Origin: Costus lasius
Taxonomy: Eukaryota; Streptophyta; Magnoliopsida; Zingiberales; Costaceae
DNA: 64,000 nucleotides
NCBI GenBank assembly: GCA_027563935.2
Contig: CM050448.1
Coordinates: 121,260,493-121,324,492, forward strand
Reading direction: 5' to 3'
Both the position numbers and the translations under genes were made by a program. The notes below the pieces were generated by a model, which saw only the letters and a list, made by a program, of their open reading frames with translations, had not been told where the DNA came from and ran no database searches. This document shows positions 38,601-57,449 of this stretch, one piece after another (the stretch's first letter is position 1; the number at the start of each line of letters is the position of its first letter).

Positions 38601-41600
38601 GTATAGTCTGATAAAGTAAGGATATAAACTTTTTTTGTCTGATACTGGCAAGTGGCAAGTATGCTTAGGTACCTCTGCTTACTGATCAAACTTTGTCAAA
38701 AAATCATGCTTCTTTTATCACTTTTAGTAGGCCAAAAATCAAGGCAAAACTATTGTTTGCATTAGCTATTGTCAGTCTATTCTTAAAGATATGATTAGTC
38801 TCACTGGTTGCAATATTTAGTTAATCTGTTTCAGACAGCTCTGGACTATGCAAACCTTTACATACGAACATCCCAGAAACCATAAAAATTCTTATCCAAA
38901 TTAAGTGATGAATCTGTAATTTTTCAAGTTAAGCATCTAATTTTATCCAAGTGCAGTAAGTGACAACAATTACGCCATGATCATGAATAATATCCCTTGT
39001 TTTCTGTCATTTTTCATTGCCGCAGGCATTCAAATTTTCACTTGTTACAGATGTGTAACATTACACTTTTTAATGAAATTCCAAATCATTTTTTCACTTT
39101 TACTCAATTTAGGTCAAATTATCCTTTTTTTTGTTTGTCAGAAAGTATACCTGATTACCTATATAACCATCACAAAGGAACATTTTAAGTTACTGCTTAA
39201 GCTTGGTTTGAATCAAAGAAGCTACAGAATTTTGGCCTTTTGGGTCTGGGCTACTGCAGCATTACAATGTGTTGCTAGATTCATATCGGGAGTCGTCACA
39301 CCAACTCATCCATCTAACACTGTGATGTTTTATGCATTTCAATTGTAAATTAAGCTGATTTTTCTTAATGAATGTAAACTAGCAGAGTTATGACAATGTT
39401 TCCAGGCTGATCTGTCTACCTTTTCTGACTATGCAAGATTTAGCTTAGTAGAAAGTTATGTTTTGTCAGTATTATTTATTCTTGTTCGTGTAATCAATAC
39501 TAGGTCAATTTGTTTTCCTCTCAGATTGAACCATCACCTTTATTTTTCCTTTCATTTTGTTGTAATGTCATTGGCCTGAAACAGATTTCTCGGAAATGGA
39601 CACACCATATAACAACTGTTTTGTTCTTTGGATTTGGACTGTGGTCATTATGGGAAGGATTCACAGAAGAAGGGTATGTTTATCTTCATACACCCTCCTT
39701 GAGCTGAGCTGTTATACTCTCGTGATATCTAATTCATATACCGTCCTCAGGGGTTATGTTTTCTTGATATTTAATTCTTATCACATTTCACGATGGTATC
39801 TGAAACTATCACCATTTTTCCTATAGGGAGGCTGAAGAATTGAAAGAAGTAGAAGCTAAATTGGTTAGTTAAATTAATTTTCAGTTGTTTGCTCATTAAC
39901 TTTTGCCAGGGATGAACCTTAGTTTCTTTTCACATTTAGAATGCTGAATGGAAGACCGAAACTAGAAGCACAAATGGAAATTCTAAGGTAACATGTGCAC
40001 TCTATGATGATTTCTTATACGTTTACATCTTTTCTTCTAATGAGATGATGCGAATATCACCCTCCATTTCTAGATAGTAGATAACAGAGATTCTTTTTAC
40101 TGAGCTTTTTACTGAGCGGTACAGGTGAGATGTACTGATTTGGTGGGTTATCAGTACCATTGAGATACATAGCGTCAGAACCATGAACGTACCAGTCTAA
40201 TCTTGCTTCAAGATGAATCTCAATACCAAGTTGTTGAAACCTTGATACATAGTGTACTACATGCTTTCTAGTAATGGCATCCTCTCTATACAAGCAAACT
40301 TTTTAGATAGTGTAAACCGAGGTACTGGCAGAACATTTTTTATTCAATTCTCATTTGATTGAGATGTGCTGTCATTTTCCAGTTTCAGTTTGAATGGACT
40401 TCATTTCAAATTTCTAATGAAACAAGGCTTTAACAAAAAATAATAAATGCTACAGTGTAATTTTAATTGCTAAAGTCAGATTAGTACAAACAAAATCCGA
40501 AAATCTCACTTCAAAGTGCATGACATTGTAATATATTTTTATGGCATGTTGTAAGTTTGACTTTTGTCACTCTCCAGATTAATATTTAGCCAGACTACAA
40601 TAAAAGGTCACCTTAATAATACATAATGAGGATAAACTACCAAAGATGAACATTCACTTACCTTACCATGACGTAGAAAGGGTTAATTCTTTTCTCCAGA
40701 ACTTTTAGTGTTTGCTCAATTTAGTGCTTTCCCAATTAATTATTGTAACTCTGCATGGACTGTTTATTTATCATTCATTTTCTCCCAATCCAATGCAACA
40801 TGTATTTTAAAAAGGGAAAGGTATTTTATTTATTGCTAATGCATATCCTAATACATTAGTTTGCTCAGTTCCCATGGCTACTTTTCCCTCCATGACATTG
40901 ATGTTTAGTCACATTTTGCTTGTTTTGCCAACCAGTCTGCTGGTTTGTTACATTCCCTGTTGACATATGAAAATCTATTGTCCCTTCTCTTCCTGTAATG
41001 GCTGATTTCGTTTAGGATGTTATTCTCTCCCACTTGTACATCCAAAATTTTCCATATCTATTATTCTGTTGCTTGTTTGTTTCATGCTTGGGGTTTTTGA
41101 GGTTCCAGATCATATATCACTTTCTTCCTCGTTGCCAATTCCTTTGATATATAGGATTATGGTTTCTAAATTAACTCTCAATTCTATTAATCCCATCATA
41201 ATTGTTCCTTTGGTGACTTTCCCTTGATCCAATCATAATTTCCAATTTGGTGTATCACCTCATAATCGCAGTGTATTTTACATCACGAGCAGTAGCTTAA
41301 CTAGACTTATAGCATCGCTTAACCTAAGTGGTGGGAAAAGATTCATGTGCCCGCAAGATATTGTGGAAGTTGCTTATCTAGACTTGTAGCATCTCAGTGT
41401 TTCCTGCTTTTAAGATGCATGTGGAAGTTCAGTGAAAAATTAACAATCTGGCGTAGGTGAACATTTCTGGTGCTTTTATTTATTGCTGCACACCCAATTT
41501 TAACTACTTATGTGTAATCTCATCGGTACTCATTTTAATCAGAACATTTTCAGATGCTCTTGTGCACCCTTACCTCGTATTCTTCTCTGAACTAGCAATC

Positions 41601-42692
41601 CGAATTAAATGGAACAAGTATTATGGCTTTTTCTTGTGGTTGGCCAAGTAAATGTCCTTCAGGGGCCTATCCATCTCTCATTATATAAATTTGCTTGTCC
41701 TGCTTTGAATTCATACTTATAATATTTCCACAATACATTTAGGATTCTGTATTTTTGAGATTTTCCTCTTGACTGATTTTGAGTTAATTTTAATGAGGAT
41801 TCTGACCGTAATACAGCAAATATGATATATTCTCGGATTCCAATTGGCAGAACATTTCCAGTTTATTCAATCTATTATAATAAATATTATAACTTGCACC
41901 CTCTTTTACTAGATTGCTTTCCTGTAAGCTAGTGCTTAGAATAGTTCAGAATGTAACATTGTTTCATATCAGGAGAGTGATGATTTAAAGAAACTGCAGA
42001 GGCCATTTCTAACCCAATTCTTCTCACCAATCTTCCTGAAGGTAATAGTTCTGCATACAAGGGTACATTAATAAAACCATTGTTGTGATTACTTTTCTTG
42101 TATTAAGTGTGATCAATCCTGATGTAGGCATTTTCCATCACTTTCTTTGGTGAGTGGGGTGACAAGAGCCAGGTAGTTTGTGGTTATAATGGGATTCATG
42201 TTCTCTCGTTTAGGATGAATCTGCTTATTATATTGAGCTATTAGTCTTTTCTTTGCAGATCGCTACGATTGGGCTGGCCTCTGATGAAAACCCATTTGGT
42301 GTAGTTTTAGGAGGCATTGTGTATGTCATACATCTTTTGTCTTTGACTTGTATGAGTTAATTCCATCACTTCTGCTAAATGTCAATGTGCTTTTTCTTTC
42401 TTTATGTTGGTTTAGTGGCCAGGCACTGTGCACGACCGCTGCAGTACTTGGGGGAAAGAGCTTGGCGTCCCAGATATCAGAAAAGATGGTAAGCTTCATA
42501 CTCCAAAGCAGAATCATTTTCTATAGTTGCATAAAGTTCCAAACTATACCGAGTCAATTTAGTAGTTTTTATTACTACACCCGAGTTGTTGCTGATATGC
42601 TTGCAATCTCATAATAGGTTGCACTCTCCAGTGGTGTACTTTTCTTGATATTTGGTCTCCAATCCTTTCTATCAGTGGCAGGGGAATCATGA
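35646..42692 (+). CDS. GDT1-like cation transporter (UPF0016; PML4/PML5 type)
   Basis: Eleven coding exons: 35646-35738, 38026-38085, 38176-38223, 39585-39673, 39827-39863, 39940-39987, 41973-42041, 42128-42172, 42259-42320, 42416-42488 and 42618-42692. They join in phase to 232 residues. Both hallmark motifs of the family (E-x-G-D-K/R-T/S) are present: EIGDKT at 21-26 and EWGDKS at 157-162, each in a hydrophobic half of three segments. A charged loop (GEAEELKEVEAKL) lies between the halves. Family members (yeast Gdt1, human TMEM165, plant PML/PAM71) carry Mn2+ or Ca2+. The short forms without a transit peptide, as here, sit in ER or Golgi, where Mn2+ serves glycosyltransferases. Intron 1 is 2.3 kb and contains a LINE relic on the opposite strand. 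Confidence 0.94.
35950..36350 (-). mobile_element. LINE relic: RNase H-like end of ORF2
   Basis: Minus strand, inside intron 1 of the GDT1 gene. The frame at 36148-35954 contains AHREANQATNWLVGHS followed by LNCILVSDAGDIPV. This resembles the C-terminal RNase H region of plant non-LTR retrotransposons (H-x-R-E-x-N-x-x-A-D-x-L-A pattern), with Asp changed to Asn. Upstream frames are broken by stops. It is an old, truncated insertion. Confidence 0.5.
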
Positions 42693-44212
42693 ATATCGAC
42701 TTCTTAAGAAAGCTTTTCATAGTTTGTAATAGTGTTTGAATCTGCCGAATGAACCATAGTATGTGGCAAACACTGATTTTTTCTCGGCTGGATCCAGTAG
42801 ACTAGAGAGTTTCATCTCAATCATATGACCATCTGCACAATCTTTATTTGAATGTGGGTTTATTCGAAAAACATCTATTTTCTTCGTTTTTCATGTTGGA
42901 TTAGTATCCATGTCTAGATTGCTTTTCGAGTTTGTGGTATAAATTTGTGAGAAAAACGTCCCTGCTTGAATCATCTGCTGAAACGCACACATGGCTACTA
43001 TACTTGTTTCCCTTTTCGAGGAAACTTGCAGTTTGTTGCGTGGGGAATTAGCGGCACAGCTAAATTTCAATATTCTTTCCTTGTCGCTTGTAGGACTGAT
43101 ATTCCGTGACAGTAGGAAGATACTTTTCACTGTTTTCAAGTACCTTTTACAATTTTTTCTGTTCGCACTACTCCGTTTAACTATGTAACTTGGGCGTCTG
43201 AATATGCATGGCTTATGCCAAAAACTGAGGGATTCGATATTTAAAGAAATTTAAGGCCATGCTAACGTTTACTGTAACTTCCTATCTCAATGGTTACGGT
43301 GACTACCGCAACACTTGCGTAGTCACCCTGATCATCGGAGCAGCGCTTCTTCTCACAGCTATTTTGTTAGAGAATGCTTCAATTGGTTACAACTTACTAA
43401 CACCATGAAATCTGTGAAGTATCTTCAACCTTAGATTTGGCAAGGGAAAGAAGCATGGATAAGGAGCTTTAGAAAGATGAAGCATGTGAAAGGGAATTAC
43501 AAAAGGCTCTTTTCTGAAAGGGATATGTATATGTATATCCTTATTTGTTCGAAGTTTTTACACAATTGATCAAAGTTGTCTTGCCAAAAATGGCCATACA
43601 AAAAATTCCTAGCTTACCTCGAGCGGACCAGCGCAGGTGCCTACTGCCTAGGATAATCATCCGTCCGAGTTGTAATAGTCTTGCTAAATTCGTTGAAGTA
43701 ATTATAATAACAGTTACAAAATGAAGCCCAATTCCGATCACCATTTAGGAACTAACGAGGAGGCACTGCAAAAAATAAAAAATAAAAAATAAAATAAAAT
43801 CCAATACTGCGAGATATCGGATAAACATTTACAATAGAACAAATCCAAACAGAGGTGACAAATGGTTACTCAAAGATGTCTCAAATTAGACCTTATAAAC
43901 ATCAGATTAATGTAAGAAAATCGTTACTAATGCTCCTGAACCTGGTACATCTTAAATAATAATGATGAAACTTGTTCACTGAAATTTCCATGTATGATTC
44001 AAGGGGTTAAATGATTCTATTGTTAACTTCCGAAATGTGATCTTTTATATTATGGCCATGCCGCTTCGTTCAACAAGGTATTCAATTACAAATTTTACAA
44101 ATTTTCCCTCTTTGTGACCCCCTAACCAATAACTATATCTTATCCCTACTGATCATCTTAAAGTAACTGGACATTGATTCCACAGCGCTCAAGATGGTGT
44201 TAAAAGCACTAA
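42693..44212. other. Spacer after the GDT1 gene
   Basis: Includes the GDT1 3' untranslated region. A 30-bp hairpin lies at 43298-43327 and an (AAAAAT)n-rich tract at about 43770-43800. No gene recognised. Confidence 0.5.
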
Positions 44213-44450
44213 TTGGTTACTAGGAAAATTTTTCCTAGGCGGAGAATTTTTTGTAGGCGGAGACTCCACCTAAGAATCTTCGGCGGAAGGGATTCTTACC
44301 ATTAATCTTACTTTAAAATTCGTATAATACCAACTCATCCTATTGTTGTGCAAGTATACACGAATTATAAAGTAAGATCAATGATGAGAATCTCTTCCGC
44401 CTATGATTCCTAGGCGGGGTCCCCACCTAGAAAATTTTCTCAGTTACCAA
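44213..44450. mobile_element. Small inverted-repeat MITE
   Basis: The left end TTGGTTACTAGGAAAATTTTTCCTAGGCGGAG matches the reverse complement of the right end (TTGGTAACTGAGAAAATTTTCTAGGTGGGG). Homology continues inward to GATCTTACTTTA, so about 100 bases at each end pair up. The total is 238 bp with no coding capacity. No convincing target duplication was found, so the superfamily is open. Confidence 0.65.
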
Positions 44451-44607
44451 GGGCAAAGACATCTCAAATAGTTTTGGATTTCATTGCTTTTTAGGTAAGT
44501 TTTTCTGATCTAAATAAATTGCACCACACAAGCTACATAGGATATTAGAAAAATGGCAAATGAGCAGCATTTCATATCGCACTTTGTAAACAAAAAGGAT
44601 AGTTGTT

Positions 44608-44777
44608 ATGACCCGAGCCTGCCTCATGCGGTGCATCTGACTCGTTCCAGGCCATAACCAAGCCAGGCCCAGGGGCTCCCCAATCCCGTTCCGGCTCCGT
44701 GTTACACCCGGACATATTACGTCTGCAGCGGGATTCGACCCCTGGACATGACCCTCACGAGTCATGACCCTTTAACC
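44608..44777 (-). mobile_element. tRNA-derived SINE, copy 1
   Basis: Minus strand, about 170 bp, 5'-truncated (starts GGGTTAAAGGGTCATGAC). It keeps the pol III B box GGGTCGAATCC and ends CGGGTCATAAC. It differs from copies 2 and 3 by one visible substitution (GGTGCAT against GGCGCAT near 44632). It follows copy 2 on the minus strand, separated by a seven-base A run. Confidence 0.8.
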
Positions 44778-44785
44778 CTTTTTTT

Positions 44786-44968
44786 GTTATGACCCGAGCC
44801 TGCCTCATGCGGCGCATCTGACTCGTTCCAGGCCATAACCAAGCCAGGCCCAGGGGCTCCCCAATCCCGTTCCGGCTCCGTGTTACACCCGGACATATTA
44901 CGTCTGCAGCGGGATTCGACCCCTGGACATGACCCTCACGAGTCATGACCCTTTAACCATCTGAGCTG
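44786..44968 (-). mobile_element. tRNA-derived SINE, copy 2
   Basis: Minus strand, 183 bp. It begins CAGCTCAGATGGTTAAAGGG, which matches a tRNA D-arm/A-box region lacking the first stem, and contains the B box GGGTCGAATCC. Its head abuts the head of copy 3 with no spacer. Confidence 0.85.
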
Positions 44969-45151
44969 CAGCTCAGATGGTTAAAGGGTCATGACTCGTG
45001 AGGGTCATGTCCAGGGGTCGAATCCCGCTGCAGACGTAATATGTCCGGGTGTAACACGGAGCCGGAACGGGATTGGGGAGCCCCTGGGCCTGGCTTGGTT
45101 ATGGCCTGGAACGAGTCAGATGCGCCGCATGAGGCAGGCTCGGGTCATAAC
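44969..45151 (+). mobile_element. tRNA-derived SINE, copy 3 (inverted)
   Basis: Plus strand. It is the exact reverse complement of copy 2, with the A-box-like head at 44969-44988 and B box at 45015-45025. Together the two make a perfect palindrome at 44784-45153. The whole trimer is flanked by the direct repeat ATAGTTGTT at 44599-44607 and 45153-45161, which looks like one target-site duplication. The 53-residue frame shared by all copies is a by-product, not a gene. Confidence 0.85.
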
Positions 45152-45320
45152 AATAGTTGTTTGTGCTTGTATTATTTTTTTAAAAAAAGAGAAGTGTGCG
45201 CCAAGACACTTAAATTGGACAAAATAGTGCAGTGGTGTGTTTCAACTTTCAAGACCAATGTCAACCGGCCTGGAAACTGAACCAATTGGAATAAGCCTGT
45301 ACAAGAGTTTACAATTGGCC

Positions 45321-53192
<7,872 letters not shown>

Positions 53193-54067
53193 CGCTGCTT
53201 GGCCTCTCTGCGGTGCGAACGGAGGAGAAGGATGGGACGACGGATTGGAGTGAGCCGAGAGCTTGACGCGTCCGCTGCTTTCTGACGTTTGCGCGGGTCG
53301 GCCATCAACGGCTACGATGCAGACGGGACGTCCGCACGAACGCGCGGATTTTGAACAACAAAAATATAAGCTCGAATTATTAGATTGACTAATTATTTAT
53401 TTTGAACATGATTTATTGTATTTTGCTTAGAATGATAATAAGTCTCTGATATTAAACAAAAAAATGATATAAGTTTCCGATAATCCTTAAAATAAATTTA
53501 AATAATTGATAGATGCGAAGTTTAGTATTTAAAATATTTTTAAAAAAGTGGTTCACAGAGTACTAATTTCTCAAAAAAAAAAAAATAGTAAATTTCCCTG
53601 ACACAACTAACATGCAATAGCTCAATCCGTATCGTATAAATGTTTGTTAATCACGTTGGATGAATATTTTACCTCTTTCATGGCACAGTAGCAACTAGGG
53701 CTGTCTGATTCTCGGTTCAACCGCAGAACTGAACCGGTTTTATTTTTTTTAGTTTAGTTTGATTTCCATTCAAATTGGCTCGAATTGGCTTAGTTTTTAG
53801 AAATTATTGGTTCGGTTTTTGATTCAATCTAAAATTTTAAATCAAATCAGAAAAACTTAAATTTTAATTATTTTTTTTAAACTTTATCTAAAAAATATAT
53901 TATAGTCTCTTATTTAATTGGAAATAATAATAATAAAAATTTTGCTTTAACTTAGAACCGAATCCAAGAATTTCGGTTTGGGTTTTGGTAATTTCGGTTC
54001 AATTTCGATTTTAACTTCAAGTTAAACTGTTCAGTTGAAGTAAAATCGATTTGATTGATTCACTTAG
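53193..54067. other. DHAR upstream region and degraded repeat
   Basis: 53193-53340 is GC-rich and is the probable DHAR promoter and leader. From about 53697 (TAGGGCTGTC, then repeated CGGTTC and CGGTTTT words) the sequence looks like an old hAT-like repeat. The LTR element at 54068 inserted into it. Confidence 0.5.
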
Positions 54068-55243
54068 TGTTAGGGCCCGGTTCAGGCGGTTCAGCCCAAC
54101 CCAAGCCCAGGCCCACAATCCGCGGAAACACACTTGCGGACGGGTGAAGCCCGGTCAACTAAGGATGATTGACCAGAGCTTCTTCACACGGGACGGCAGC
54201 CACATCCTCGCGGACGAAAGCCTCGAGCGGCTTCGAACGCGACGGCTTCGGCGGTGTTCGCGGAGAGAGCGAACGCGAGCGACGCGGACGGGAGCGAAGG
54301 CAGCGGCTCCGAATTCTTCGGACGAGCTCGACGACGGCGGTCGCGAGCGAAGCGGAAGACCCGGACGCAGAGCTCGCGGAAGCGAGATCTGGGGGGGGGG
54401 CGCGACCAGGTGAAGCAGGGAGCTCCTTCCCTATAAAACCCGACGAGGTGGACGGAGCTCGGCGTACGCGCAGAGGCGTCACCACACAGAGAGCGCCGGG
54501 GGGCGACTCCACCGGCGACGGCGAGGCGCCGTCGCCTCTTCCAGAGCAGGGCTCTGATGCCGCCACGGGGCGAAGGTCGGCGCGGCGGCGTCGACGAGAG
54601 AAAGAAGTAAACCAGAGCTTGTAACCGGCGATGACCGGCGAGGGTGGGATGGGGGCACCGGCGATGGTGATCGGCGGCTTGGAGAGGCGTTGTAAGCTTT
54701 ACTGATGGAATAAAGCTTCTTCCTTCGTATGTTCCCTTCCCTGTTCTGTGATCTTCAAATACGGCGGGTTCGCAGGCGCGGCGGCGCCTGGCGGCTGAGG
54801 CGAACGCAGCGGCGTTCGTCGCGAGGAAGGAGATGACTCGGCGTTCGAGGCGCGAGTCAACGGCAATGTGCAGTCAACGGTGAAATCGAATCGAAATTCG
54901 ATTTCGAACGAATTCGGGACGCTGACGTCGGGAGGACGTCAGCGTGCAAAATCGAGCGGCGGACGAATTCGAGGGCTGACGTCAGCAAACGAGTGGCTGA
55001 CGCAAGCAACGGTAAGATTTTGACTTGGGTCAAAATCAGAGAGAGAAAAAAGAGGTATTTCTAAATTGGGATTAGGGTTTTCTCCGTGCGATCTTGTATT
55101 TGGGGATAAAATTTATCCGGGGAGATTAGGGTTTCGAATTTAAGGCCGGAAACCCTAGTGCGAGTTACGTTCTGGTATTCCGCCGGATTGCTCTAGGAAG
55201 CGGATAAGCGCCAATCCTAGGCCGATCCGACCGGGGCGTGACA
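54068..55243 (+). repeat. 5' LTR of the young element
   Basis: Contains a TATA box (TATAAAA at 54432-54438) and a polyadenylation signal (AATAAA at 54709-54714), placing U3, R and U5 in the expected order. Downstream of these are TGACGTCA (54977-54984) and an inverted CTGACGTC...GACGTCAGC pair (54922-54943). Several frames over 100 codons cross the GC-rich U3 on both strands; they are not genes. Confidence 0.9.
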
Positions 55244-55855
55244 ACAGGTATCAGAGCGTAAAGTGATCCACCGGCGACAAGGAGTGTCGTCCTTCCAGGG
55301 CAGGGGTCCTGATGCCAACACCAGGGAGTGTTGATGCCAATGTCTAAGGGCATTGATGCCGATGTCAGGGACGTCGATGCCGATGTCAGGGGATATCGAA
55401 GGAGACTCTATAAGAGCTCAGTGATTGCAAGATCACTTCCCGGAGCAGGGGCTCTGATGCCAATGCATAGCATTGATGCCAACACTAAGGCGTGTTGTTG
55501 CCAACCCCAGGGGGCGTTGATGCCAACACCAGGGCGTGTTGATGCCAATGCATAGCATTGATGCCAACACCAGGGGGCGTTGATGCCGGCGCCAGGGGCG
55601 TCGATGCCGGTGTCAGGGACATCGAGGCTCAGCTGAGTTCAGCAAAAATGGTGAAGCAAGGCTATTGTGGGCCCATGACCCACAGGTCCGAAATTATTCT
55701 TGACAAGCTTGTTGATGCAGGTTGCTATAAGCATAGTGCAGCAAACATTCATCATCAGATTGGAGATAGAAGATGGAAGACTTTGAACATTGAAGGACCA
55801 GTGTTCAGCTTGCAAGGAACATCGAGGGCGATGTTCAAATCAGGTGGGGGAGTAT
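55244..55855 (+). repeat. Interior of the young LTR element with GTTGATGCC-type repeats
   Basis: After the primer site, about 55300-55630 consists of imperfect repeats of a 25-30 base unit built from CAGGG-GCGTTGATGCC(A/G)(A/G). The second part (about 55640-55850) is unique and ends in the polypurine tract. No retroviral domain is recognised. Confidence 0.8.
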
Positions 55856-57031
55856 TGTTAGGGCCCGGTTCAGGCGGTTCAGCCCAACCCAAGCCCAGGC
55901 CCACAATCCGCGGAAACACACTTGCGGACGGGTGAAGCCCGGTCAACTAAGGATGATTGACCAGAGCTTCTTCACACGGGACGGCAGCCACATCCTCGCG
56001 GACGAAAGCCTCGAGCGGCTTCGAACGCGACGGCTTCGGCGGTGTTCGCGGAGAGAGCGAACGCGAGCGACGCGGACGGGAGCGAAGGCAGCGGCTCCGA
56101 ATTCTTCGGACGAGCTCGACGACGGCGGTCGCGAGCGAAGCGGAAGACCCGGACGCAGAGCTCGCGGAAGCGAGATCTGGGGGGGGGGCGCGACCAGGTG
56201 AAGCAGGGAGCTCCTTCCCTATAAAACCCGACGAGGTGGACGGAGCTCGGCGTACGCGCAGAGGCGTCACCACACAGAGAGCGCCGGGGGCGACTCCACC
56301 GGCGACGGCGAGGCGCCGTCGCCTCTTCCAGAGCAGGGCTCTGATGCCGCCACGGGGCGAAGGTCGGCGCGGCGGCGTCGACGAGAGAAAGAAGTAAACC
56401 AGAGCTTGTAACCGGCGATGACCGGCGAGGGTGGGATGGGGGCACCGGCGATGGTGATCGGCGGCTTGGAGAGGCGTTGTAAGCTTTACTGATGGAATAA
56501 AGCTTCTTCCTTCGTATGTTCCCTTCCCTGTTCTGTGATCTTCAAATACGGCGGGTTCGCAGGCGCGGCGGCGCCTGGCGGCTGAGGCGAACGCAGCGGC
56601 GTTCGTCGCGAGGAAGGAGATGACTCGGCGTTCGAGGCGCGAGTCAACGGCAATGTGCAGTCAACGGTGAAATCGAATCGAAATTCGATTTCGAACGAAT
56701 TCGGGACGCTGACGTCGGGGAGGACGTCAGCGTGCAAAATCGAGCGGCGGACGAATTCGAGGGCTGACGTCAGCAAACGAGTGGCTGACGCAAGCAACGG
56801 TAAGATTTTGACTTGGGTCAAAATCAGAGAGAGAAAAAAGAGGTATTTCTAAATTGGGATTAGGGTTTTCTCCGTGCGATCTTGTATTTGGGGATAAAAT
56901 TTATCCGGGGAGATTAGGGTTTCGAATTTAAGGCCGGAAACCCTAGTGCGAGTTACGTTCTGGTATTCCGCCGGATTGCTCTAGGAAGCGGATAAGTGCC
57001 AATCCTAGGCCGATCCGACCGGGGCGTGACA
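55856..57031 (+). repeat. 3' LTR of the young element
   Basis: Nearly identical to the 5' LTR and the same length. It ends ...GGGGCGTGACA, directly followed by the target duplication CTTAG. Confidence 0.92.
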
Positions 57032-57449
57032 CTTAGCATAAGAGTTGCAGTTGAATAATGAGACGCACGTTCTGTTCTTCTTCCAAAATTAGTGCAATCG
57101 TTTCAACGAGTAAATTAAAAATTGGATGGATCTAGGGATTGAATTCTATTGAACGGTAGATTTGAATGACATTTTTCGAATAACTTTAAACCCAGATTTG
57201 AATGACATTTTTCGAACACCATCACCAACTCTGATCTCTCCCTCTCGCTCTCTGATCAGGTGTCACGGACGTTACACCCAAAAGGGGATACATTTCCCTT
57301 TACCGCTTTCTCTTTCATATCTCCACTCTAATTTCAAGCCAGTACAGGTCACGGATGGCGAAAGAAAACTCAACCAAAATTAGCTTTTTCTTCCTTTATT
57401 AATTCCGTCTTCTCTCCCACCTCGATTGGCCTTTTCCGGAACAAATCCT
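57032..57449. promoter_or_regulatory. ALMT upstream region
   Basis: About 400 bases between the young LTR element and the ALMT start codon, with a CT-rich stretch (TCTCCCTCTCGCTCTCTGATC near 57235) suggestive of a plant core promoter or leader. A short direct repeat, ATTTGAATGACATTTTTCGAA, occurs twice near 57161-57216. The LTR insertion therefore lies inside the likely promoter region. Confidence 0.45.

Larger units (their letters stand above)
54068..57031 (+). mobile_element. Complete non-autonomous LTR retrotransposon, very young
   Basis: 2964 bp. Two 1176-bp LTRs (54068-55243 and 55856-57031) begin TGTTAGGGCCCGG and end GGGGCGTGACA. CTTAG flanks the element at 54063-54067 and 57032-57036. 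By eye the LTRs differ by one substitution (AAGCGCC/AAGTGCC near the end) and two one-base changes in G runs. A primer site for initiator tRNA-Met (GGTATCAGAGC, about 55247-55257) and a polypurine tract (AGGTGGGGGAG, 55842-55852) are present. The 612-bp interior codes for no Gag, protease, RT or integrase, so movement must rely on a partner element. End structure resembles Ty3/gypsy (Tekay/Del-like) elements, but this is inferred. Solo LTRs of the same family lie at 9.8-12.1 kb. Confidence 0.93.

Noticed and set aside
40057..40293. Frame rich in Tyr/His near GDT1 exon 6, and similar GGTACC/ATCAGTACC words at 17.3 and 60.5 kb.
   Set aside because: The shared words show a dispersed degenerate repeat, not a gene; its boundaries could not be set.
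43298..43327. Short hairpin (GGTGACTAC...GTAGTCACC) after the GDT1 gene, considered as a microRNA or terminator.
   Set aside because: The stem is only about 13 bp with a tiny loop, too short for a plant miRNA precursor; intrinsic terminators do not apply here.
44481..45280. Repeated frames beginning MTREGHVQGSNPAADVICPG on both strands, looking like a small gene family.
   Set aside because: They coincide exactly with the SINE copies and include the pol III B box; they are by-products of a non-coding repeat.
54159..56445. Several frames of 100-157 codons on both strands in GC-rich DNA.
   Set aside because: They lie in the U3/R parts of the two LTRs, appear twice because the LTRs are duplicated, and match no protein family.
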